The notes: generated by a model not told the origin, from the sequence alone. Shown: positions 10,303 through 19,708, counted from the stretch's first letter. The stretch is DNA of 64,000 bases from an uncultured Lachnospiraceae bacterium (GCA_947565425.1 CANOFW010000001.1:1-64000); one strand, 5' to 3'. Program-made: numbers and translations.

Positions 10303-11247
10303 TTATATATTCTCATTGTTTTTCAAAGATACCGTGAGTTGATTGTAGGGAATTTCGATCTGATTCTCGTCAAACTTTGTCTTTATCTGCTCGGTCACCC
10401 GCCATTTTGCATTCCAGTAATCATGGGTTGCCACCCAAAAACGCAGTCCCAGGCGAACGCTGCTGTCTTCTAAGGAATCCACAAATACCACAGTCTCTTC
10501 CTCTGCAAGCCTTGCAGGTTCCGTCTCAATAATTTTACTTAATATTCCCTTTGCTGTCTGAATATCTGCCTCATAAGAAATTCCCACATAGAGATCTACC
10601 CTGCGCTTGTCCTGATGCGTCACATCCGTGAGACTGGAATTGGCAAGCGTTCCATTGGGAATGACCACTGTGCGGTTGTCCACGGTCAGAAGCCTCGTGT
10701 AAAATATTTGAATTTCTGTAACAGTCCCTTCATTTTTATGTGTATCTTCAATAATATAATCCCCGACTTTAAATGGTTTAAACCACAAAATCAGTACGCC
10801 ACCGGCGAAATTAGCAAGACTTCCCTGCAAGGCAAGTCCAACGGCAAGACCGACGGAACCAAGCACTGCCACCATAGAAGTCGTTGCCACGCCAAGCTGA
10901 TTAATGACAGCCATTGCCAAAACAACATACAGAAAGATTTTCGCTGCGGAATCGAGAAACTGACAGACCCCTTCATCTACGGCTGAACGCTCCAATGCGC
11001 GCTTTAGAATCTTTCGTATCCATTTAATTAATTTCTTCCCAATCACATAGATAATAAGTGCAAATAACACACGCACTGCAAAGTCCACAAGCACAGGAGT
11101 CACATCTTCTAAATAACTCCTTAACATGCCTGGCTTTGCCATTTTTTGCAGCTCCTCAAGCTCTGCTAAATTGTCTGTCACACCCTCTGTATCTGCTTTC
11201 GCCAAAAGGCTGTTGAGAGCTAAAACATTTGCCATTAAAAACCGCAT
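10303..11247 (-). CDS. mscS: Small-conductance mechanosensitive channel, MscS family
   Basis: A 314-residue MscS-type channel that releases ions and solutes on hypo-osmotic shock. It has transmembrane helices near residues 55-75 and 110-135. The pore-lining TM3, rich in Gly and Ala (VLGSVGLAVGLALQGSLANF), is at about 135-155, followed by the beta domain PFKVGDYI and a cytoplasmic alpha/beta domain. The ATG at 11247 is chosen for the upstream AGAGGTG; the frame continues 12 codons upstream. It is transcribed divergently from the HD-domain gene and shares a palindromic promoter region with it. Confidence 0.94.
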   Translation of the reverse strand: MRFLMANVLALNSLLAKADTEGVTDNLAELEELQKMAKPGMLRSYLEDVTPVLVDFAVRVLFALIIYVIGKKLIKWIRKILKRALERSAVDEGVCQFLDSAAKIFLYVVLAMAVINQLGVATTSMVAVLGSVGLAVGLALQGSLANFAGGVLILWFKPFKVGDYIIEDTHKNEGTVTEIQIFYTRLLTVDNRTVVIPNGTLANSSLTDVTHQDKRRVDLYVGISYEADIQTAKGILSKIIETEPARLAEEETVVFVDSLEDSSVRLGLRFWVATHDYWNAKWRVTEQIKTKFDENQIEIPYNQLTVSLKNNENI

Positions 11248-11276
11248 TTTTTCACCTCTGCATTCTCCATACTCAA

Positions 11277-11333
11277 TTGACACTTCATTTGAACTATACT
11301 ATAATTATAGTATAGTTACCGTACGAAAAGCAA
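11277..11333. promoter_or_regulatory. Divergent promoters overlapped by a 26-base perfect palindrome
   Basis: Plus strand: TTGACA (11277-11282), 17-base spacer, TATAAT (11300-11305), a perfect sigma-A consensus facing the HD-domain gene. Minus strand: TTGCTT (11333-11328), 18-base spacer, TATAAT (11309-11304), facing mscS. The -10 boxes overlap within a perfect palindrome at 11292-11317 (arm AACTATACTATAA). The two promoters cannot be occupied at once. The palindrome may be only the chance outcome of two facing -10 boxes, or a dimeric repressor site. Confidence 0.75.
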
Positions 11334-11372
11334 ATGGTATTTTACCGATTATCTGAAAATGGAGGTGTAAGT

Positions 11373-12650
11373 ATGAACAAGCCTCAACTAATCAATGTTG
11401 TTGATGTTATCTGTCGTTCTTTCCGGCATCTGGATCCACGCCTCATCAGCCACGGTGAACGTGTAGGCTACATCCTCATGAAAATGCTGGAAGAGACCAG
11501 GCGGTATACTCCGCAGGAAAAACACGATATTTTTATGCTTGGGCTTCTTCATGACATCGGCGCATACAAAGATAGTGAGATTGATTCCATGCTCAGTTTT
11601 GATACAGATGATTCCATGGAACACTCTGTGTTCGGCTATCTTCTGTTCAAGAATTTTTCTCCCTTATCGCAGTATGCTGATGTTGTTTTGTATCACCATA
11701 ACTGCAACGCACAATATTATTCTGTTCCCATCAGCAATTACCATCGAGACATCGCCAAGCTGATTTACCTCGCTGATCGAATTGACATCTTCTGTGTGCA
11801 GCATATGGACAAAGAGCTGTCTGCTTTTCTTGAACAATACAGCGGACGCATTTTCTATCCTGCTGATATTCATTGGTTTTGGAATACGCAGGAAAAACAT
11901 CATATCTTAGAAAAAATGAAATCGTTGGAATACCGGGAAGAAATCTCTGACTACATCAGCCGGCACGCCAACCTTATGGCAGACCAAATGGATAAGTATC
12001 TGCGAACACTTACTTTTGCTTTGGATTTTCGCAGCGAATACACTGCACTGCACACCGATTATGCAGTACATTTGAGCAAAAACATCGGCAATGCGCTTCA
12101 TATGCCGACGACCGCCCTTGAATCAGTCAAATTTGCTGCACTGCTACATAATATCGGAAAAGTTTCTCTTCTCGCCCCAGCGGGCAGCATTGAAGATTAT
12201 GACAATTATCTGCGTTCCTTGTATGACAGCCCCACCCTGGACGTCACCAAACAGATTCTTTTGGGGAATGTGGAAGAAGATATTTTAATTCTCATTGAAG
12301 AATCTTTCCTTTTATTGAAATGTTGGACAAATGGACAGCCCATCACCTTTTCACCAGCCCCGGCTGCCGAAGTTGTGGCATTGTCCTATCTGATGAGCAA
12401 TTCACTTTCTATGGAAATGAATGTCTCCTACCACCACCATCCCCGGTTGCTTGCCTTCCTGCGGGAAAAATACAGGGTTACAAACCTGGACGACACCATA
12501 CTAAAGACTTTGGAAATATCTTTTGATAAGATTATTGATAAAACACAATCAGCTTGCTCGACCATCTACGACATTTATCAGAAAATGATGGAAGAATACC
12601 GCTCTCTTATCATTGTTCTGCAACATTACAATAATAAGTATTTCTTATAA
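11373..12650 (+). CDS. Tandem HD-domain protein, second domain with an altered metal motif
   Basis: A 425-residue protein with two HD-type phosphohydrolase-like domains. The first has H at SHGERVG, the HD pair in LLHDIGAYK, then EHSVFGYLL, LYHHNC and LADRID, so its metal site looks complete. The second has HTDYAVHLSK and LLHNIGKVSLL, where the usual HD is HN, so that site is probably weak or dead. HD-GYP-like proteins often hydrolyse cyclic dinucleotides, but the GYP motif is not evident and I do not assign a substrate. The start at 11373 follows GGAGGTG. It is monocistronic, with its own consensus promoter and a terminator shared with serA. Confidence 0.85.
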   Translation: MNKPQLINVVDVICRSFRHLDPRLISHGERVGYILMKMLEETRRYTPQEKHDIFMLGLLHDIGAYKDSEIDSMLSFDTDDSMEHSVFGYLLFKNFSPLSQYADVVLYHHNCNAQYYSVPISNYHRDIAKLIYLADRIDIFCVQHMDKELSAFLEQYSGRIFYPADIHWFWNTQEKHHILEKMKSLEYREEISDYISRHANLMADQMDKYLRTLTFALDFRSEYTALHTDYAVHLSKNIGNALHMPTTALESVKFAALLHNIGKVSLLAPAGSIEDYDNYLRSLYDSPTLDVTKQILLGNVEEDILILIEESFLLLKCWTNGQPITFSPAPAAEVVALSYLMSNSLSMEMNVSYHHHPRLLAFLREKYRVTNLDDTILKTLEISFDKIIDKTQSACSTIYDIYQKMMEEYRSLIIVLQHYNNKYFL

Positions 12651-12663
12651 GAGAAGAAAAGTG

Positions 12664-12791
12664 GTTGCCGCAGTCAAATAGCCATGCAAGCATGGCTATT
12701 TGACTAAGTACCCTCTAAGTGTATTGCTCGCGGAAATAAAGATAAAACATACAATACAAAGCATTTTTCCTTATTGCGGCAGCTTTTTTGT
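12664..12791. terminator. Two-way terminator with an inserted 16-bp hairpin
   Basis: Outer arms GTTGCCGCA (12664-12672) and TGCGGCAGC (12775-12783), followed by TTTTTT, end the HD gene on the plus strand; serA ends at 12795 on the other side. Between the arms lies a second hairpin, AGTCAAATAGCCATGC with its exact complement (12672-12705), plus about 70 unpaired bases. This hairpin-in-hairpin layout recurs elsewhere in the window. Confidence 0.65.
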
Positions 12792-12794
12792 GAC

Positions 12795-13958
12795 TTATTT
12801 AATCACTCTCACCTTTAAGACACCTTCAATTTGCTTTAACTGCTCTACGGCCGCATCTGTAACCGGAGAGTCGATATCTAACAGAGAGTATGCATAATCC
12901 CCGCGGCTCTTATTCGTCATATCGGAAATGTTGATGTTATTGTTTCCCAACACAGCCGTATACTTACCAATGAGTCCCTTAACATTCTTGTGAAGCACTG
13001 CCACACGTCCAGCCGTGGAGCAGACGCCCATATCACAATTGGGATAATTTACGGAATTATGGATATTACCATTTTCCAGATAATCCTTCACTTCCTGGAC
13101 TGCCATCTGTGCACAATTGTCCTCAGATTCTGCCGTAGAAGCCCCCAAATGTGGAATAACAATACATCCCTCTTGTCCGGCTGTCGTACTGTTCGCAAAA
13201 TCAGAAACATACTTTTTCACTTTTCCTGCCTTTATTGCCTCCAGGATTGCTTCCTCATCTACCAGAAGATCTCTGGCAAAATTGAGGATAACTACACCGT
13301 CCTTCATGATAGCAAACGCTTCTTTGTTGAGCATCTTTCTAGTATCATCTAACAGTGGCACATGGATCGTAATGTAGTCGCATTCGCGGTAGATATCTTC
13401 CACATTGCTGATATGTTTCACATACCTTGATAAATTCCACGCTGCATTGACAGAGATAAACGGATCATAGCCATACACTTCCATACCAAGCTTTGTCGCA
13501 GCGTTCGCCACTCTGACACCGATTGCCCCAAGGCCGATGATACCCAATTTCTTGCCGGAAATCTCACATCCTGCAAATGCTTTCTTTGCCTTCTCCGCGT
13601 CCTTACCGACATTCTCATTGTCCTTATTTTCCAACACCCAGTTGATACCGCCGATAATATCGCGTGAAGCCAGAAGCATTCCTGCAAATACCAGCTCTTT
13701 CACGCCGTTAGCATTCGCTCCTGGTGTGTTGAATACTACAATTCCCTGATCTGCACATTTTTCTAGCGGGATATTATTGACCCCAGCGCCGGCCCTTGCA
13801 ACAGCCTCAAGCCCCTCAGGAAGCTCCAAGTCATGCATCGCTGCGCTTCTTACCAACACCGCCTGCGCTTCTTTCATATCATCTGTTTTCGTGTAATTCT
13901 CGCCAAATAAATCTAAACCTACATTGGCAATTGGATTTAAACAATTATATTGAAACAT
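12795..13958 (-). CDS. serA: D-3-phosphoglycerate dehydrogenase
   Basis: A 387-residue NAD-dependent enzyme that oxidises 3-phosphoglycerate to 3-phosphohydroxypyruvate, the first step of serine synthesis. The NAD-binding Rossmann motif is LGIIGLGAIGVRVA near residue 145, and the catalytic His lies in VIPHLGAST. The C-terminal 75 residues form an ACT domain (AVLGNNNINISDMTN) that may bind serine. It lacks the extra ASB domain of long forms. The ATG at 13958 is just past the serC stop, with AGGAGAATT inside the end of serC, so the two are translationally coupled. Confidence 0.96.
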   Translation of the reverse strand: MFQYNCLNPIANVGLDLFGENYTKTDDMKEAQAVLVRSAAMHDLELPEGLEAVARAGAGVNNIPLEKCADQGIVVFNTPGANANGVKELVFAGMLLASRDIIGGINWVLENKDNENVGKDAEKAKKAFAGCEISGKKLGIIGLGAIGVRVANAATKLGMEVYGYDPFISVNAAWNLSRYVKHISNVEDIYRECDYITIHVPLLDDTRKMLNKEAFAIMKDGVVILNFARDLLVDEEAILEAIKAGKVKKYVSDFANSTTAGQEGCIVIPHLGASTAESEDNCAQMAVQEVKDYLENGNIHNSVNYPNCDMGVCSTAGRVAVLHKNVKGLIGKYTAVLGNNNINISDMTNKSRGDYAYSLLDIDSPVTDAAVEQLKQIEGVLKVRVIK

Positions 13959-13959
13959 T

Positions 13960-15039
13960 TTAATTCTCCTCTTCAAATTTCTTCATAAACGCTACAAGTT
14001 TCTCAACGCCTTCCTTGGGCATTGCATTGTAAATGCTGGCGCGCATTCCGCCAACTGTCCGATGACCTTTGAGGTTCACAAATCCTGCTGCCTCTGCCTC
14101 TTTGACAAATTTGGCGTCGAGGTCTTTATCTCCGGTAACAAAAGGCACGTTCATCAGCGAGCGGTCTTCTTTGCGCACGGTTCCCTTAAACATCTTGCTC
14201 TCATCTAAGAAATCATACAGGAGCTTTGCTTTCTCTTCGTTGCGCTCTTTCATAACGCCAAGTCCACCCATTTTCTTGAGCCATTTGAATACCTTGCCAC
14301 AGACATAAATGCCATATGCGGGCGGCGTATTGTAAAGGGAATCCGCATCCGCATGCGTCTTATATTTGAGCATGGTCGGTGTACCCGGCAATGTATCTTC
14401 CGTAATTAAATCTTCACGGATAATGACAATTACCACACCAGCCGGTCCGATATTCTTCTGTACACCGCCATAAATAATGCCATATTTCGACACATCCACC
14501 GGTTCGGACAGGAAACAGGAGGACACATCTGCTACCAACGTATGTCCCTTGGTGTTGGGTAATGTCTTATATTTCGTTCCATAAATAGTATTATTCTCAC
14601 AAATATAAACATAGTCTGCATCTTCCGGGATGGCAAGGTCCGAACAGTCCGGAATATAGGAAAAGGTCTCATCCTCGGAAGAAGCTACCTTGATTGCCTC
14701 GCCATAATTCTGAGCCTCCTGGAAAGCCTTTTTTGCCCACTGACCAGTTACAATATACGCTGCTTTCTTGTTTTTCATCAGGTTCATGGGAATCATAGCA
14801 AACTGCTGGGACGCTCCGCCTTGCAAAAACAATACCTTATAATTATCCGGGATATTCATTAAATCCCGCAGATCTGCTTCCGCCTCCTTGATAATCCCAT
14901 CGTACACTTTGGAACGGTGGCTCATTTCCATTACGGACATGCCGCTTCCTTTATAATCCATCATTTCCTCTGCCGCTTCACGCAATACTTCTTCCGGCAG
15001 GACTGCCGGCCCTGCGGAAAAATTATAAACTCTGCTCAT
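13960..15039 (-). CDS. serC: Phosphoserine aminotransferase
   Basis: A 359-residue PLP enzyme that converts 3-phosphohydroxypyruvate and glutamate to phosphoserine, the second step of serine synthesis. It starts YNFSAGPAVLPEEVLREA, a standard SerC N-terminus. The PLP lysine is in YGGVQKNIGPAGV near residue 195. The ribosome site GAGGAGGAAG precedes ATG at 15039. It lies directly upstream of serA and downstream of ilvB, forming part of an amino-acid synthesis gene run. Confidence 0.97.
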   Translation of the reverse strand: MSRVYNFSAGPAVLPEEVLREAAEEMMDYKGSGMSVMEMSHRSKVYDGIIKEAEADLRDLMNIPDNYKVLFLQGGASQQFAMIPMNLMKNKKAAYIVTGQWAKKAFQEAQNYGEAIKVASSEDETFSYIPDCSDLAIPEDADYVYICENNTIYGTKYKTLPNTKGHTLVADVSSCFLSEPVDVSKYGIIYGGVQKNIGPAGVVIVIIREDLITEDTLPGTPTMLKYKTHADADSLYNTPPAYGIYVCGKVFKWLKKMGGLGVMKERNEEKAKLLYDFLDESKMFKGTVRKEDRSLMNVPFVTGDKDLDAKFVKEAEAAGFVNLKGHRTVGGMRASIYNAMPKEGVEKLVAFMKKFEEEN

Positions 15040-15091
15040 ATTCTTCCTCCTCTTTATTGCCTATAGGCAATTGACTATTTTAAAGTTACAT

Positions 15092-16771
15092 TTATTTATG
15101 ATTAATATCTCCTTCATCAAATGCCTCGCTAATGGCATTTCCGGGAGCTACCATCGGCCATACCTTATCATCACAATCAATGATACAATCAATCAAGACT
15201 GGCATATCGCTGTCCATCGCCTTTGCAAAAGCTTCTGCAAATTCCTCCCGCGTATTCGCACGGTAAGCAGTCGCCCCCATTGCCTCCGCCAGCTTCACAA
15301 AATCAACGCTGTCATTGAGCACGGTCGCAGAATAATGTTGTTCATAGAATAAGGTCTGCCACTGACGCACCATTCCCAGCACATGATTATTGACTACCAC
15401 CTGGATTAATGGAAGCTTCTGACGCACTGCTGTGGCCATCTCATTCATGTTCATACGGAAACATCCATCCCCGGCAATATTGATTACCTGCTTATGAGGA
15501 TTTGCCATCTGTGCGCCAATCGCCGCGCCAAGGCCATATCCCATCGTCCCTAAACCGCCAGACGAAATGAGGGTGCGCGGCTGTTTATATTTATAATACT
15601 GTGCCGCCCACATCTGATGCTGCCCAACTTCCGTTACCATAATGGCATCACCTTTCGTCTGCCTGTAAATCTCCTCTATAATATAAGGCCCGCTCAACCC
15701 GGAATCTAGATATCTTAGCGGATATTTCTCCTTATATTCCATAATTCTGTCAATCCACTCCTGATGCTCCTGGTGTTCCAGCTCCTGATTCAAACGTGCC
15801 AGAATATCCTTGATATCTCCAATAACATGAGCATCGGTGATAATATTTTTGTTAATCTCCGCCGGGTCAATATCGAACTGCAAAATCTTGGCATTTTGGG
15901 CAAATTTCTTCGCATTTCCAGTCACCCGGTCGCTGAAACGTACACCCACGGCAATCAACAGGTCACATTCACTAACTCCATAATTAGAAGTCTTCGTTCC
16001 ATGCATTCCCAACATTCCAGTATAGAGCTCGTGGTTGCCGTCAAAAGCGCCCTTACCCATCAGAGAATCCGCTACCGGAAGCTGCACTTTTTCCACAAAT
16101 TCCAACAGTTCACGGCTAGCGCCTGAAATAACTGCACCGCCGCCGACAAACAGATATGGCTTTTTCGATTTGTAAATCATCTTTACCGCGCGCGCAATTG
16201 CTTCATCTGTGATTTCGTCTGTGCACTGCCGCTCCTGTTCTACCGCAACAGGCTTAAATTCCGTCTTGTTTGAGGTAACATCCTTAGGGATATCCACAAG
16301 CACTGGGCCCGGCCTGCCTTTCTGCGCAATGCGGAATGCACGCCTGATTGTCCCTGCAAGTTTCGTAATATCCTTCACAATAAAATTATGCTTTGTAATC
16401 GGTGTGGTGATTCCTGCAATGTCAATTTCTTGAAAACTGTCTTTGCCCAACAGGGAAACCCCTACATTACAAGTAATCGCCACCATAGGAACAGAATCCA
16501 TATAGGCGGTGGCAATCCCCGTCACAAGATTGGTAGCCCCCGGGCCTGAGGTGGCAAAACAAACGCCGACTCTTCCCGTTGTACGAGCATAACCGTCCGC
16601 CGCATGGCTTGCCCCCTGCTCATGAGAAGTCAGCACATGCTTTATCTCATGGCTATGCTTATATAATTCATCATATACATTTAAAATGGCTCCACCCGGA
16701 TAGCCAAAGACAGTATCCACACCTTGCTCTTTCAGACATTCAATAACAATCTGTGCTCCTGTCAACTGCAT
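15092..16771 (-). CDS. ilvB: Acetolactate synthase large subunit
   Basis: A 559-residue TPP- and FAD-dependent synthase, the first common step of valine, leucine and isoleucine synthesis. The catalytic glutamate region is TSHEQGASHAADGYAR near residue 47. The TPP/Mg motif is AGDGCFRMN followed by VVVNNHVLG near residue 465. The start is ATG at 16771 behind GTGAGGAACGAAAAG; a GTG five codons upstream overlaps that ribosome site and is unlikely. It begins 25 bases after the leuB stop. No regulatory subunit gene (ilvN/ilvH) is adjacent, so either one is elsewhere or this is an unregulated form. Confidence 0.94.
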   Translation of the reverse strand: MQLTGAQIVIECLKEQGVDTVFGYPGGAILNVYDELYKHSHEIKHVLTSHEQGASHAADGYARTTGRVGVCFATSGPGATNLVTGIATAYMDSVPMVAITCNVGVSLLGKDSFQEIDIAGITTPITKHNFIVKDITKLAGTIRRAFRIAQKGRPGPVLVDIPKDVTSNKTEFKPVAVEQERQCTDEITDEAIARAVKMIYKSKKPYLFVGGGAVISGASRELLEFVEKVQLPVADSLMGKGAFDGNHELYTGMLGMHGTKTSNYGVSECDLLIAVGVRFSDRVTGNAKKFAQNAKILQFDIDPAEINKNIITDAHVIGDIKDILARLNQELEHQEHQEWIDRIMEYKEKYPLRYLDSGLSGPYIIEEIYRQTKGDAIMVTEVGQHQMWAAQYYKYKQPRTLISSGGLGTMGYGLGAAIGAQMANPHKQVINIAGDGCFRMNMNEMATAVRQKLPLIQVVVNNHVLGMVRQWQTLFYEQHYSATVLNDSVDFVKLAEAMGATAYRANTREEFAEAFAKAMDSDMPVLIDCIIDCDDKVWPMVAPGNAISEAFDEGDINHK

Positions 16772-16796
16772 CTTTTCGTTCCTCACTTTCTAATGG

Positions 16797-17897
16797 TTAA
16801 ATCCTCTCAGCAATCAAATCCCCCATTTGCTCCGTTCCCACCTGGGTAACAAGAGATTTCTTCTTCTCCTCCTGAGGCATAATGTCTATCGTACGGTAAT
16901 TTTCCTTCAATACCTGTCTGACCGCTTCCTCAATGGCATCTGCTTCACGGTCCAAATCAAACGAATAGCGAAGCATCATCGCCGCGCTTAAAATCGTAGC
17001 AATCGGATTGGCAATGCCCTTGCCCGCAATATCCGGTGCAGAACCGCCGCTGGGCTCATAGAGGCCAAATTTCGTATCATTCAGGCTCGCCGATGATAAC
17101 ATGCCGATAGAACCTGTCACCATACTAGCTTCATCTGATAATATATCACCAAACATATTCTCTGTCAAAATTACATCAAACTGCCCTGGGTCTTTGACTA
17201 ACTGCATCGCACAGTTATCCACGAGCATATGCTCTAAAGCTACATCTGGATAATCCTTTGCCACCTCTTCCACTACCTTCCTCCAGAGGCGTGAAGAATC
17301 CAAGACATTTGCCTTATCCACACTTGTCACTTTCTTCCTACGCTTCCTGGCAATATCAAATCCACGTTTGGCAATCCTGCGAATCTCCTGCTCATTGTAG
17401 GTAAGCGTATCTACCGCTGTCATAACGCCATCGCGTTCCTCTGTCACCCTGTCTCCAAAATACAGGCCACCGGTCAGCTCACGCATAATCATCATATCAA
17501 AACCATCCCCGATAATATCATCCCGTAGAGGACATGCCTCGCGCAGCTCCCCATACAAATACGCAGGTCGCAAATTGGCAAATAAGTTCAAGGACTTGCG
17601 CAATTTTAAAAGACCTGCCTCCGGGCGCAAATTCGCAGGCAATTTATACCAAGGAGACGTGCTTGTATTCCCGCCAATTGAACCCATCAATACAGCATCA
17701 GCCGCCTTTGCCTGCGCAATTGCTTCGTCTGTCAGCGGTACTCCTGTGGCGTCTATGGAAACACCGCCCATCAAAATTTCATCATAGGTAAAAGAATGTC
17801 CGTATACCTCCCCTACCTTATCTAAGACTTTCTTTGCTTCCTTTACGATTTCTGGCCCGATTCCATCTCCAGAAATCACTCCAACTCGATAATTCAT
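16797..17897 (-). CDS. leuB: 3-isopropylmalate dehydrogenase
   Basis: A 366-residue NAD- and Mg-dependent beta-decarboxylating dehydrogenase of leucine synthesis. The N-terminal GDGIGPEIV, the ELTGGLYFG loop, the [11 protein letters not shown] segment and the signature [20 protein letters not shown] are all present. The ATG at 17897 follows AAGGAGGAAGTT. No leuA, leuC or leuD is adjacent, so the leucine pathway is split in this genome. A short hairpin separates it from yajC upstream. Confidence 0.96.
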   Translation of the reverse strand: MNYRVGVISGDGIGPEIVKEAKKVLDKVGEVYGHSFTYDEILMGGVSIDATGVPLTDEAIAQAKAADAVLMGSIGGNTSTSPWYKLPANLRPEAGLLKLRKSLNLFANLRPAYLYGELREACPLRDDIIGDGFDMMIMRELTGGLYFGDRVTEERDGVMTAVDTLTYNEQEIRRIAKRGFDIARKRRKKVTSVDKANVLDSSRLWRKVVEEVAKDYPDVALEHMLVDNCAMQLVKDPGQFDVILTENMFGDILSDEASMVTGSIGMLSSASLNDTKFGLYEPSGGSAPDIAGKGIANPIATILSAAMMLRYSFDLDREADAIEEAVRQVLKENYRTIDIMPQEEKKKSLVTQVGTEQMGDLIAERI

Positions 17898-17917
17898 AAC
17901 TTCCTCCTTCATAAAAT

Positions 17918-17943
17918 GCCCCGCAACAAGTTGCGGAGCACTC
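17918..17943 (-). terminator. Hairpin between yajC and leuB
   Basis: On the minus strand GCTCCGCAAC pairs with GTTGCGGGGC around a 2-base centre, then ATTTTAT. The stem starts next to the yajC stop. The weak T-run suggests partial termination or mRNA processing between yajC and the leuB-ilvB-serC-serA run. Confidence 0.5.
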
Positions 17944-18264
17944 TTACTTACCTTCTTTTTCCACCGCATCTTCTGGCTTCTCTACCATGGCAATGGCTGA
18001 CTTCTGCATAGGAATACGGCAATTCTTATTGCTTCCGAACTCTACAATAATCGTATCTTCCGTAATGTCAATGATTGTCCCATAAAATCCACTTGTCGTC
18101 AAAATCGTATCGCCTACTGCAAGCTCTGAAAGCATGGCATTTTTCCTTTTGGTCTCCTTCTGTTGCGGACGAATCATCATAAAATAAAGCGCCACTAACA
18201 TTACTATGATCCAGATAAGTGAAAATCCCGACATACTTCCGGCATTTGCTGCTAAAATAGACAT
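17944..18264 (-). CDS. yajC: Preprotein translocase subunit YajC
   Basis: A 106-residue small membrane protein that associates with SecDF at the Sec translocon. One transmembrane helix ([20 protein letters not shown], about residues 19-38) is followed by the family motif RPQQKETK and a small cytoplasmic domain ([15 protein letters not shown]). The ribosome site AGGAGGAAAG precedes ATG. It lies downstream of tgt, the classic tgt-yajC order, although a 288-base spacer with a large nested palindrome lies between them. secD and secF are not next to it here. Confidence 0.95.
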   Translation of the reverse strand: MSILAANAGSMSGFSLIWIIVMLVALYFMMIRPQQKETKRKNAMLSELAVGDTILTTSGFYGTIIDITEDTIIVEFGSNKNCRIPMQKSAIAMVEKPEDAVEKEGK

Positions 18265-18399
18265 ATTCTTTCCTCCTGCTTCTCTTTGCTATTTAAAATG
18301 CACATTTCACCCGCGTAAAATTACGCGCTTATACTATTTTACACAAAATGGTACATGAGGGCAAGTGTTTTCCTGGATTTTATAAAATTTTAAGCAACA

Positions 18400-18550
18400 G
18401 TTCAGCCAGCCGGATAAATCGTGTGAAATCGTGCTCGCATGAATTTTACACGATTCATCCCGGCTGAGGGAACGCCATTTTATGAGCAAAGTTAGCTGCG
18501 AAGCAGCGGGAAAACGCCGCAGGCGTCTTTGCGAATGGCGTGAGCTGAAC
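18400..18550. repeat. Branched nested palindrome between tgt and yajC
   Basis: The outer stem is GTTCAGC (18400-18406) with GCTGAAC (18544-18550). Inside it, arm A pairs AGCCGGATAAATCGTGTGAAAT (18408-18429) with its near complement (18443-18465). Arm B pairs ACGCCATT (18472-18479) with AATGGCGT (18534-18541) and contains GCAAAG/CTTTGC, GCTGC-GAA-GCAGC and ACGCC-GCA-GGCGT. The element begins 3 bases past the tgt stop. The remaining bases 18265-18399 hold nothing I recognise. Confidence 0.75.
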
Positions 18551-18552
18551 GG

Positions 18553-19677
18553 TTACCTTCCCATCCGATACAACTTTTCCTCCTTATAAGACCGAAATCT
18601 CCCTGCATCCAAAGCGTCCCTGATTTCTGTCATCATCGTATTATAGAAATACAGATTATGAAGCACACAAAGACGCATGCCCAGCATTTCCTTCGCTTTA
18701 AGAAGATGACGGATATACGCCCTGCTGTAATGCCTGCACGCCGGACACTGGCAGCCTTCCTCAATCGGCTTTTGATCAAGCTCAAATTTCTGGTTAAAGA
18801 GATTCAACTTGCCATCATTTGTATACACGTGCCCGTGCCGCCCATTACGGCTGGGATACACGCAGTCAAAAAAGTCCACGCCACGTTCCACTCCTTCTAA
18901 GATATTTGCTGGTGTTCCCACGCCCATCAGATAAGTGGGCTTATCTTTCGGAAGATGGGGCACCGTTATATCCAATATATGGTACATTTCTTCATGGCTC
19001 TCCCCTACCGCAAGCCCTCCGATGGCATAGCCGTCTAAGTTAAGCTCCGCAATTGCCTTAGCATGGTCAATGCGAATATCGTCAAAAATGGCTCCCTGGT
19101 TGATGCCAAACAACATCTGCTGTCTGTTAATCGTTCCTTCCAGCTCATTTAACCGCTGCATTTCCCGCTGACAGCGTTTCAGCCATCTGGTTGTGCGCGC
19201 CACGGAATCCTCAACATAAGAGCGTTTTGCCACACTTGACGGGCACTCGTCAAATGCCATGGCAATCGTGGAACCAAGATTTGACTGTATTTGCATACTT
19301 TCCTCCGGCCCCATAAAAATCTTTTTCCCATCAATGTGGGAATGAAAATATACGCCTTCCTCTTTAATCTTTCGCAGCCCGGCAAGAGAAAATACCTGAA
19401 ACCCGCCGGAATCCGTGAGAATTGGCTTGTCCCACACCATAAATTTGTGCAGTCCTCCAAGCTTCTTGACAACTTCATCCCCTGGACGCACATGAAGATG
19501 GTATGTGTTAGAAAGCTGCACCTGCGTGCCGATTTCCTGCAAATCCTGTGTCGACACAGCGCCCTTGATTGCTGCTACCGTTCCTACATTCATAAATACT
19601 GGAGTCTGAATCGTACCATGTACGGTATGAAATTCTCCGCACTTTGCACGACCTTCTTGTTTTAATAATTTATACAT
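18553..19677 (-). CDS. tgt: tRNA-guanine(34) transglycosylase
   Basis: A 374-residue enzyme that swaps guanine for preQ1 at the wobble position of GUN-anticodon tRNAs, leading to queuosine. The catalytic aspartate motif is DSGGFQVFSLAGLRKI near residue 90, substrate recognition includes GGLAVGE, and the zinc site is CQCPACRHY followed about 25 residues later by a His in CVLHNLYF. The ATG at 19677 follows AGAAAGGAACTATTTT. It has its own promoter. Confidence 0.97.
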   Translation of the reverse strand: MYKLLKQEGRAKCGEFHTVHGTIQTPVFMNVGTVAAIKGAVSTQDLQEIGTQVQLSNTYHLHVRPGDEVVKKLGGLHKFMVWDKPILTDSGGFQVFSLAGLRKIKEEGVYFHSHIDGKKIFMGPEESMQIQSNLGSTIAMAFDECPSSVAKRSYVEDSVARTTRWLKRCQREMQRLNELEGTINRQQMLFGINQGAIFDDIRIDHAKAIAELNLDGYAIGGLAVGESHEEMYHILDITVPHLPKDKPTYLMGVGTPANILEGVERGVDFFDCVYPSRNGRHGHVYTNDGKLNLFNQKFELDQKPIEEGCQCPACRHYSRAYIRHLLKAKEMLGMRLCVLHNLYFYNTMMTEIRDALDAGRFRSYKEEKLYRMGR

Positions 19678-19708
19678 AAAATAGTTCCTTTCTGCCCTAA
19701 TCGAACAA

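Noticed and set aside
17918-17943. T-box or leader attenuator ahead of leuB
   Set aside because: The yajC-leuB gap is only 46 bases, too short for a T-box; only a simple hairpin is present.
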